Shown here one piece after another: positions 1-4,632 of a stretch of 7,060 bases of DNA. The first letter of the stretch is position 1; every line of letters starts with the position of its first letter. Source of the DNA: an uncultured Clostridia bacterium (lineage in GTDB: Bacteria; Bacillota; Clostridia; Oscillospirales; Oscillospiraceae); contig CAMWQV010000104.1 in assembly GCA_947176425.1 (NCBI GenBank), positions 1-7,060 on the forward strand. Direction: 5' to 3'. The notes beneath the pieces were generated by a model. That model did not search any database, was not told the origin of the DNA, and saw nothing but the letters and a program-made list of their open reading frames with translations. The translations under genes and the position numbers were made by a program.

Positions 1-457
1 GATGGTAGTGGTACACATCCCGCCCCAGAGCTTCTGACATAGCCCGGTTGTGCTCATCGGCGTGCATCACGGCGGACAAGATAAATTGCTCCCCGCCTAC
101 AATTTCTATTGCACTTTTGTAAGCGTCGGTGTAGAATTGTTTTGCGAAGTCATAGCCGCCGTGGTTATCAAAGTAAGCCGAGTTTACATCGAAGATTAGT
201 TCGCCGTACAGGTGAGCATCTTCCTTCAAGCCCCTGGTGGAGATCACCTTGTCTGCTTCCATCTGAGCAAACATCTCCGCATAGCCGCCTGTCGGCTCCT
301 TGAAGTGGATGTTCAACGCTGCCCTTTCCAGCACAATGTCAGGATTCGTGTAGGAATCCTTTTCTCTCTCATTATGCCGCTGTGTATTGCCGATCTGCTT
401 TTTTGTCAGATTCACATTTCTGACGCTGGTACGGTCAATCCCGTCGTTTCTTGCCAT
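1..457 (-). CDS. mobV: MobV-family relaxase (Pre/Mob), N-terminal part, cut by window edge
   Basis: Reading leftward from ATG at 457 gives 152 open codons to the window edge. The protein starts MARNDGIDRTSVRNVNLTKK and matches the N-terminal domain of Pre/Mob relaxases. These proteins nick oriT and pilot the DNA strand during mobilization. Visible motifs are HNER at residues 28-31, where pMV158 MobM carries its catalytic histidine (HNER); YGEL in the middle; and an H-x-D-E followed by H-Y-H close to the edge, corresponding to the metal-binding HxDE...HxH motif. A Shine-Dalgarno AAAGGAG lies just upstream (464-470, complement). MobV proteins are normally about 400-500 residues, so most of the C-terminal half lies off-window. 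The gene points away from the candidate oriT, which lies directly upstream as in pMV158. Confidence 0.92.
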   Translation of the reverse strand, partial: MARNDGIDRTSVRNVNLTKKQIGNTQRHNEREKDSYTNPDIVLERAALNIHFKEPTGGYAEMFAQMEADKVISTRGLKEDAHLYGELIFDVNSAYFDNHGGYDFAKQFYTDAYKSAIEIVGGEQFILSAVMHADEHNRAMSEALGRDVYHYH

Positions 458-485
458 TGTACTCCTTTCCACCATTCTGCTTATC

Positions 486-567
486 GTTCCTGCGGGAGTT
501 GGGGAAGCACTTCTGCGGAAGTGTAATAACCCACTATGACACTTTCATCTCTGCGGGCTGCAAAGTG
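486..567 (+). other. Candidate origin of transfer (oriT) for the MobV relaxase
   Basis: A perfect 6-bp hairpin CACTTC-TGCG-GAAGTG (508-523) is followed at once by TAATAACC. In the MobV prototype pMV158 the nick lies just 3' of a hairpin arm ending in GTG and before TTA. Here the arm ends in AGTG and is followed by TAATAA, so the predicted nick is about 523/524 on the plus strand. A second inverted repeat, CACTTT (540-545) with AAAGTG (562-567), follows. A smaller hairpin, TTCC-TGCG-GGAG (487-498), precedes it. The position directly upstream of the relaxase start is where MobV oriTs lie. The match is architectural, not a full sequence match, so the nick site is inferred. Confidence 0.55.
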
Positions 568-591
568 CCGTGGGCTCTCCGAGGGGATTAT

Positions 592-660
592 GGGGGCTTT
601 GCCCCCGGCAACTGCGGTTGCCGCCCCCAGCAGGGCTACCCTTTGAAAAGGGCACCCTGC
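592..660. repeat. Cluster of three consecutive hairpins upstream of the relaxase gene
   Basis: Three strong stems follow each other without gaps of note. GGGGGC-TTT-GCCCCC lies at 592-606. GGCAAC-TGCG-GTTGCC lies at 607-622. A nested structure has outer arms GCAGGG (630-635) and CCCTGC (655-660) around CCCTTT (639-644) and AAAGGG (647-652). No convincing gene runs through here. Such structures could be part of oriT processing, a single-strand origin for complementary-strand synthesis after transfer, or attenuation of relaxase transcription. The sequence alone does not decide between these. Confidence 0.6.
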
Positions 661-683
661 ACCCCGCCTAAACTTTATTACCC

Positions 684-727
684 ATACTCGAACAAGGGGC
701 CAAGCAATACCCACGCTTGTCGAGTAT
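684..727. repeat. 12-bp inverted repeat (one bulge) between oriT region and the ART-like gene
   Basis: ATACTCGAACAAG (684-696) pairs with CTTGTCGAGTAT (716-727), leaving one bulged A, around a 19-base loop. It lies between the leftward relaxase gene and the rightward gene at 756. No T-tract follows on either strand, so it is not a typical intrinsic terminator. A protein-binding site, an origin hairpin or an mRNA leader structure for the downstream gene are all possible. Confidence 0.55.
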
Positions 728-755
728 CCTATTCTTAAAAAAGGGGATCATGACT

Positions 756-1211
756 ATGACACTATATCATTATACAAGCCTGTACCATTTGCAGAAAATA
801 TTGGATACAGGCTATCTCAAGTTAACTCCAAGCGGCCTGCTAAAGCCTGTTGCTCCACGCATTGTAAATGGTAACTTTGTAGATGAAACGGATAACTATA
901 AACCTGTTGTTTGGCTAACAGATACCTTGGATTTTGAAACGGCCAATAATAATGGACTTAGTGGCGGGATATTTGATAAGACCGAAGTTGCTATCGTAAT
1001 CGAAAATGCAACCTTCAAAGATTTCAAATATTGGGTTCGTTGGGCCAAGGATAACCGAATGGACAAATCATGGTTTAAGGCTCTGACCAGCACTGCTCCG
1101 AATTTTCAAAATTGGTATATCTCTGAGAAACCCATACCGATCAATGAATCTGTTAAGATCATATATCGGCCAGATATATTGGAAAAATTGAACAATTCTC
1201 CGCTTGTGTGA
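756..1211 (+). CDS. Small protein resembling ADP-ribosyltransferase-fold (DarT/KptA/RES-like) proteins, function unknown
   Basis: The gene encodes 151 residues. The chosen ATG (756) has a GGGG-centred Shine-Dalgarno (741-747) at 9-base spacing; an in-frame ATG at 750 would leave only 3 bases. The protein opens with LYHYTS (residues 3-8), then a helix ending in an L-x-x-G-Y, a VVWLT strand (51-55), FDKTEVAIVIE (73-83), W93/W96, and a C-terminal segment WYISEKPIP (120-128). A YH-(Y/F)-T start followed by 'L..IL..G' and a later V-W-L-T strand recalls the NAD-binding part of ADP-ribosyltransferase-like proteins. This assignment is by pattern memory and is tentative. There is no signal peptide or membrane segment. 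Hand count of four 60-base lines gives about 41% GC, below guaA, which suggests separately acquired cargo. No partner antitoxin is evident beside it. Its stop codon lies inside the repeat array that follows. Confidence 0.72.
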   Translation: MTLYHYTSLYHLQKILDTGYLKLTPSGLLKPVAPRIVNGNFVDETDNYKPVVWLTDTLDFETANNNGLSGGIFDKTEVAIVIENATFKDFKYWVRWAKDNRMDKSWFKALTSTAPNFQNWYISEKPIPINESVKIIYRPDILEKLNNSPLV

Positions 1212-1279
1212 CGGTCGTGACGATGGTGACGGTCTTTTCGCACCGCTCAAACCATCGTCACGACCGTCACTATCGTCAC
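1208..1279. repeat. 9-base GTGACG repeat array forming a perfect 20-bp inverted repeat
   Basis: On the plus strand three tandem 9-mers run GTGACGGTC, GTGACGATG, GTGACGGTC (1208-1234). On the minus strand three more run from 1279 to 1253: GTGACGATA, GTGACGGTC, GTGACGATG. As a result 1208-1227 and 1251-1270 are perfect 20-base reverse complements with a 23-base loop. Both convergent flanking genes use a TGA inside a repeat as their stop (1209-1211 on plus, 1276-1278 on minus). No T-tract follows either arm, so simple intrinsic termination is unlikely. An iteron-like replication origin for the adjacent RepA-like ATPase is the preferred inference. A terminator-like or transcription-blocking structure between convergent genes is the alternative. 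Confidence 0.9.
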
Positions 1280-2424
1280 GCTTGAGACGAAACCAGTGTC
1301 AGTGTGATTTTTCGTCCAGAATGGCTTCGACTATTTTCATACTTGATATTATATTCGTTAAACAGCCGTCCGGCATTCACATTCAACCGCATAGTAAGCG
1401 TATTAGGCTTCAAATCCAAGCCCAGCTCGGTTACCAACTCAGTTGCTGTGCCGCTCCATGACATATCCCTTGTCACTAATGCCGCTACTTTCTCAAGCAC
1501 CGGGTCCGGTGGCGGTTTCCATAGTTCCGTCTCGGTTCGCTCCAACTGCCATACCAGCCTGTCCATATCTTTCGTCAGATAGAACCGCTGGTCTTGCTGA
1601 TCACGTCCAGAGATATCCAGGATGGCGGTATTATCTGTTCGCTTTTCCTTATACAGAAGGAACGCCCCATCTGCTGCCCCTAATAGCCCGTTAGTGCCAG
1701 AGATCATGTCAAATTTATCATCGGCCTGCTGCTTTCTGGTGTGATGTACCAGCAGGAGACAGATGTTATTGTGATCTGCAAACTGTTTGAGCCGGGTGAT
1801 GACTTCATAATCGTTGGCATAACTGTACTTATCACCGCTGGCTTCTCGAACTTTTTGTAATGTGTCAATAATAATGAGCTTGGTGTCAGGGTGTTCCCGA
1901 ACAAATTTCTGGAGCTGCTCATCCAGGCCAGCGCCAAGCTGCTTGGCAAAAATCGCTAACCGCAGGTTTTCGGTATCGGCTGTGTCAAACATTCGATATA
2001 ACCGCTTTTGCAGTCGTTGGTAGTCGTCCTCTAGTGCAAGGTAAAGAACAGTACCTTTATGTACAACGTAGTTCCAAAGAGGAAGGCCGGTGCTGACGTG
2101 ATAGGCAAGCTGGGCCACAAAAAATGATTTTCCCACCTTCGGCGCTCCCGCAAGCAGGTAGGTTCCTGCATAGAGCAGGCCGTCAATCACAGCCGGTTTG
2201 CTCTGATAAACATTCTCATAGAGTTCACGCATGGATATGGTATGCAGATAAGCCGGGTCGTTCATTTGCCGCATCTGCCGGAACATTTCCTCTAAATTTT
2301 GTTCTAAGGGATTGTTTTTGGACAGATTATCTGCTATACTTTGGTTGGTAGCTTTTTGAATCGGCTGTTCCCCATCTGCGCCAACAGATGGAATCGGAGC
2401 AGCTGATTTCGTCTTTTTCGGCAT
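1276..2424 (-). CDS. RepA-like RecA-fold/AAA_25 family ATPase (putative replicative helicase)
   Basis: This 382-residue protein (from ATG 2424; a GTG at 2427 would add one residue) is a RecA-fold NTPase of the hexameric RepA helicase type found on plasmids, phages and integrative elements. Numbered from the ATG, Walker A is GAPKVGKS (93-100). A LALEDD segment (129-134) supplies the likely catalytic acidic residues. Walker B is LIIID (183-187). LLLVHHT (223-229) resembles the sensor/H4 region of RepA-like ATPases. The first ~55 residues are polar and probably disordered. The last ~75 (after PPPDP) look like a winged-helix domain ending in a KITLTL strand. Its start overlaps the stop of the upstream HTH gene (TGATG), so translation is probably coupled; an AGGAGGTGA (2437-2445, complement) lies a little far upstream. 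Its role in copying the excised circle is inferred, as no primase or initiator gene is in view. Confidence 0.88.
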   Translation of the reverse strand: MPKKTKSAAPIPSVGADGEQPIQKATNQSIADNLSKNNPLEQNLEEMFRQMRQMNDPAYLHTISMRELYENVYQSKPAVIDGLLYAGTYLLAGAPKVGKSFFVAQLAYHVSTGLPLWNYVVHKGTVLYLALEDDYQRLQKRLYRMFDTADTENLRLAIFAKQLGAGLDEQLQKFVREHPDTKLIIIDTLQKVREASGDKYSYANDYEVITRLKQFADHNNICLLLVHHTRKQQADDKFDMISGTNGLLGAADGAFLLYKEKRTDNTAILDISGRDQQDQRFYLTKDMDRLVWQLERTETELWKPPPDPVLEKVAALVTRDMSWSGTATELVTELGLDLKPNTLTMRLNVNAGRLFNEYNIKYENSRSHSGRKITLTLVSSQA

Positions 2425-2621
2425 CACGGTCCTTCGTCACCTCCTACTTGCAGGCCGTAAAACTTCTGCTTGAAATATTGGACAGGACATTTTCCGGCAA
2501 TCGTGATATACCCCATCTCTTTCAGCTCCTTGTTCATGGCCCGCACGATCTGATAGGCTTTGGTTCTGCTGACACCCATAATTTCAGCAACCTCGTTTGC
2601 AGTAATAAATTGCGCTCTCAT
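2424..2621 (-). CDS. Small helix-turn-helix DNA-binding protein (excisionase/accessory type)
   Basis: The 65-residue protein begins MRAQFITANEVAEIMGVSRT, with a helix-turn-helix at about residues 6-35 (A-x-E-V-A-E-I-M-G-V-S-x-x-x-A-Y). A short wing-like segment, GYITIAGKCPVQYF, follows. Small proteins of this shape are common before RepA-like ATPases on Gram-positive mobile elements and are often called excisionase-like or MerR-like. The start is supported by a strong AAGGAGG (2626-2632, complement) four bases before ATG. It is the first gene of a two-gene operon and its TGA overlaps the ATPase ATG. It may act as a recombination directionality factor for the integrase or as a replication or transcription accessory; the sequence does not settle which. 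Confidence 0.85.
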   Translation of the reverse strand: MRAQFITANEVAEIMGVSRTKAYQIVRAMNKELKEMGYITIAGKCPVQYFKQKFYGLQVGGDEGP

Positions 2622-2639
2622 TGTACCTCCTTAAAATTT

Positions 2640-2682
2640 TTGTAAGGTGTATTTTTAATGCGCCAACATTTCTTGTAAGGAA
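2640..2682. repeat. Direct repeat TTGTAAGG in the HTH-operon leader
   Basis: TTGTAAGG occurs twice, at about 2640-2647 and 2673-2680. Both copies lie between the predicted transcription start (~2703) and the HTH start codon. They may be binding sites for the small HTH protein (autoregulation) or chance in AT-rich sequence. Confidence 0.3.
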
Positions 2683-2709
2683 TAAAAACGAATTAAAAGT
2701 ACGTCCTAC

Positions 2710-2738
2710 ATTATACGCATAACAGGTGCATTTGTCAA
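2710..2738 (-). promoter_or_regulatory. Consensus promoter for the HTH-ATPase operon
   Basis: On the minus strand TTGACA (2733-2738) and TATAAT (2710-2715) are separated by exactly 17 bases, a perfect sigma-A-type match. Transcription would start near 2703, giving an ~80-base leader before the HTH gene. So strong a promoter suggests it is held down by a repressor, most simply the XRE protein encoded divergently. Confidence 0.88.
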
Positions 2739-2745
2739 TACCCTA

Positions 2746-2768
2746 TGCAAGAAAAATATGTACTTGCA
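2746..2768. promoter_or_regulatory. Candidate operator in the divergent promoter region
   Basis: TGCAAG (2746-2751) and CTTGCA (2763-2768) form a perfect 6-bp inverted repeat with an 11-base AT-rich centre. The right arm overlaps the -35 box of the XRE promoter, and the left arm begins 8 bases from the -35 box of the opposite promoter. This placement would let a dimeric XRE regulator affect both promoters at once. Binding is inferred from symmetry and position. Confidence 0.5.
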
Positions 2769-2792
2769 ATTCGTATATTTTCGTGCTATAAT
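2764..2792 (+). promoter_or_regulatory. Promoter for the XRE regulator-integrase operon
   Basis: TTGCAA (2764-2769) and TATAAT (2787-2792) are separated by 17 bases. Transcription would start near 2799, right at the GAGGTGA Shine-Dalgarno (2799-2805). The mRNA leader would then be only about 14 bases, and the exact start would decide how much of the ribosome site is present. The -35 box is embedded in the candidate operator, which fits autoregulation by the XRE protein. Confidence 0.8.
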
Positions 2793-2812
2793 CTGGACGA
2801 GGTGAACCAGAC

Positions 2813-3427
2813 ATGAATCATTTGGATTATCCTGCGATTGGACAACGCATTAAGTTCTTACGAAAACGAAAAGGGCTAAACCAAAAAGAGCTGGCAGCTA
2901 TCTTAGGAAAGTCGCTGCGCACCGTCCAGAAATATGAAACCGGTGAAATTGAAGTTTCTATAGCTATCGTCAACCAACTGGCCGAAGTTCTGGAAAGTAC
3001 CCCTACTCACATCCTGGGCTATGAGACAAATGCAGCTCCTATCAGGAGTCTTGCTGATATTATGGACTTTCTGTTTCATCTGGAACAGGTCATGGGAGTT
3101 TCTTTCGATATTGATGTAAAGCGGCCACCCCGAAACAAGGAATGGACCTGTGCGATCACATTTAACGGGAAAGCTCCTGCCGACTTCAATCCTGATCTGT
3201 GCCTGTTTCTGGAAGATTGGGAATCCCAGCGGGACGATCTGCGTTCCTATCAGTCAACCCAGGCGGCTTATCAGAAATGGAAGGAACAGACATTGGCCTA
3301 CTATGCGGCAACCGCAGTGGAGTGTGCGCAGCCCGAAGAATTAAGCGATGAAGAACGAATCAAACGGCGCAATGCGTATCTGGAAAATCAATTTGCTCTT
3401 CCCAAGAAGGAAAAAGAGCAGACGTAA
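2813..3427 (+). CDS. XRE/Cro-CI family transcriptional regulator
   Basis: The 204-residue protein has an N-terminal HTH_3 domain (about residues 9-70): IGQRIKFLRKRKGLNQKELA, then a recognition helix SLRTVQKYETGE and the typical closing ESTPTHILGYE. The remaining ~130 residues are an acidic, tryptophan-containing domain without a motif I recognise. They have no peptidase (LexA/CI Ser-Lys) signature, so induction by self-cleavage is not supported. The ATG has a GAGGTGA at 7-base spacing. It is divergent from the HTH-ATPase operon and 15 bases upstream of the integrase, with which it is probably co-transcribed. The likely role is control of integrase expression and of the divergent operon, by analogy with repressors of integrative elements. 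Confidence 0.9.
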   Translation: MNHLDYPAIGQRIKFLRKRKGLNQKELAAILGKSLRTVQKYETGEIEVSIAIVNQLAEVLESTPTHILGYETNAAPIRSLADIMDFLFHLEQVMGVSFDIDVKRPPRNKEWTCAITFNGKAPADFNPDLCLFLEDWESQRDDLRSYQSTQAAYQKWKEQTLAYYAATAVECAQPEELSDEERIKRRNAYLENQFALPKKEKEQT

Positions 3428-3442
3428 ACGAAAGGAGACTTT

Positions 3443-4522
3443 ATGTCCGTAACAAAGGACGGTAAAACCGGCAAATGGATGTCTCAACTCCGAGTCAAGG
3501 ACTGGACCGGAAAGGAAATCCACAAAAAGAAGCGGGGCTTCCCTACGAAAAAGGAAGCCCTGCAATGGGAACGCGATTATATCAGCCAAGCGACTGGAAG
3601 TCTAGGTATGACGTTCCAGGATTTTATTGAACTCTATATGAAAGATATGGGGCAGCGCTTAAAGGCTTCCACTGTAGCCAACAAACGCTTTCTGATCGAC
3701 CTGAAAATCACGCCATTTTTTGGCAAGATGCCGCTGAACGATATCAAGCCAACTGATGTCCGAAAATGGCAGAATCAGCTCACCAGCTATCGGGATGCAA
3801 ATGGGCATCCTTACTCCCAGACTTATCTGAAAACCATCAATAATCAGCTGACTGCCATTTTCAACTATGCTGTCAAATACTACAGCTTAAAAGAAAATCC
3901 CTGCCATAAAGCTGGAAGTATGGGGAAGAAGAACGCAGACGAAATGCTATTCTGGACCCGAGACGAGTTTGCAGCGTTTATTGATGCCATTATGGATAAG
4001 CCTGCTTCCTATACGATCTATATGACGCTATATTATACCGGTATGCGGGAAGGTGAGCTGTTGGCTCTAACCCCAGCGGACATTGACCTGGAGAAGTCCA
4101 CTATCCGCATCAATAAAAGCTATCAGCGTCTGAATGGTGAGGACGTTGTGACTTCTCCCAAAACGCCAAAGAGCAATCGAGTGATTACCATTCCAGAGGG
4201 CCTTTGTAATTGCCTGCGCTCCTATATGGAGCAATGCTATGGGCTGAGCAAAGATGACCGGCTGTTCCCCTATACCAAGCACTTTCTATCCCACGAAATG
4301 GAGCGGGGCTGCAAGCTGTCCGGTGTCAAAAAAATCCGAGTGCATGACGTTCGTCACAGCCACGCCAGCCTGCTGGTAGAGATGGGCTTTTCCCCGCTGC
4401 TGATTGCCGAACGACTAGGGCATGAGCGTATCCAGACCACGATGGAAACTTACAGCCATCTGTATCCCAATAAGCAGACCGAAGTAGCCAGACAGCTTGA
4501 CGGCCTTATGCCCGATAGCTGA
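3443..4522 (+). CDS. int: Tyrosine recombinase (site-specific integrase)
   Basis: The 359-residue protein has the three-part layout of Tn916/phage-type integrases. A basic N-terminal arm-binding domain (about 1-50, with K-x-K-K-R-G-F-x-T-K-K-E-A) comes first. A SAM-like core-binding domain (about 55-160) follows, then the catalytic domain (about 165-350). Catalytic residues are visible: R202 in TGMREGE, a beta-hairpin lysine at K240 or K243, H301 and R304 in HDVRH, H327 in LGH, and nucleophile Y337 in METYSHLYP. The length is typical and the gene appears intact. It starts after AAAGGAG with normal spacing and follows the XRE gene by 15 bases. It ends about 110 bases from guaA, so the guaA 3' end is its probable target site. 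It catalyses integration and, with a directionality factor, excision. Confidence 0.95.
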   Translation: MSVTKDGKTGKWMSQLRVKDWTGKEIHKKKRGFPTKKEALQWERDYISQATGSLGMTFQDFIELYMKDMGQRLKASTVANKRFLIDLKITPFFGKMPLNDIKPTDVRKWQNQLTSYRDANGHPYSQTYLKTINNQLTAIFNYAVKYYSLKENPCHKAGSMGKKNADEMLFWTRDEFAAFIDAIMDKPASYTIYMTLYYTGMREGELLALTPADIDLEKSTIRINKSYQRLNGEDVVTSPKTPKSNRVITIPEGLCNCLRSYMEQCYGLSKDDRLFPYTKHFLSHEMERGCKLSGVKKIRVHDVRHSHASLLVEMGFSPLLIAERLGHERIQTTMETYSHLYPNKQTEVARQLDGLMPDS

Positions 4523-4563
4523 TGGCTACAAAAAATCCGCTTTATGTAGCCAATTTGTAGCCA
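4523..4563. repeat. Three copies of TGTAGCCA beside the attachment site (candidate integrase arm sites)
   Basis: TGGCTACA (4523-4530) is the inverse of TGTAGCCA at 4545-4552 and of a second direct copy at 4556-4563, the latter two 11 bases apart. They lie between the integrase stop and the guaA att core. Integrases with an N-terminal DNA-binding arm domain use short repeats at such positions as arm-type sites. The first two copies can also form an 8-bp hairpin over a 14-base loop, which might help end integrase transcription, although no T-tract follows. Confidence 0.55.
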
Positions 4564-4576
4564 CTCAGAAAGAGGA

Positions 4577-4615
4577 AATCCGCAAAAGCATTGCAAATCA
4601 ACGCTTTTGCGGATT
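4577..4615 (-). terminator. 13-bp-stem hairpin, probable terminator of xpt-guaA supplied by the element
   Basis: AATCCGCAAAAGC (4577-4589) pairs perfectly with GCTTTTGCGGATT (4603-4615) over a 13-base loop. Read on the minus strand, it lies ~18 bases after the guaA stop and is followed by a pyrimidine-rich TTCCTCTTTCT. This makes it an imperfect intrinsic terminator for guaA. On the plus strand it is followed by AAAGAGAG, so it is not a good terminator for the integrase. It lies on the element side of the att core. The octamer AAATCCGC in its left arm also occurs at 4533-4540. Confidence 0.55.
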
Positions 4616-4632
4616 AAAGAGAGTAAAAATTA

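Noticed and set aside
481..714. Open frame of 77 codons on the minus strand upstream of the relaxase
   Set aside because: It runs straight through the oriT-like hairpins, has no ribosome site and resembles no protein family. The opposite-strand frame 451-738 fails for the same reasons.
1208..1270. Bidirectional intrinsic terminator for the convergent genes
   Set aside because: The stem is long but neither arm is followed by a T-tract, and the tandem-repeat build is unlike a terminator. It is kept only as an alternative.
1208..1279. CRISPR array
   Set aside because: Units are only 9 bases, contiguous without spacers, and inverted in the second half.
1704..1949. Minus-strand frame of 81 codons inside the ATPase gene
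   Set aside because: It is an alternative frame of a gene whose Walker motifs are read in the annotated frame.
4561..4566. CCACTC as a second copy of the att core (also in 4639-4644)
   Set aside because: Only six bases match and it lies inside a TGTAGCCA repeat. A real att repeat should share 11 or more bases.
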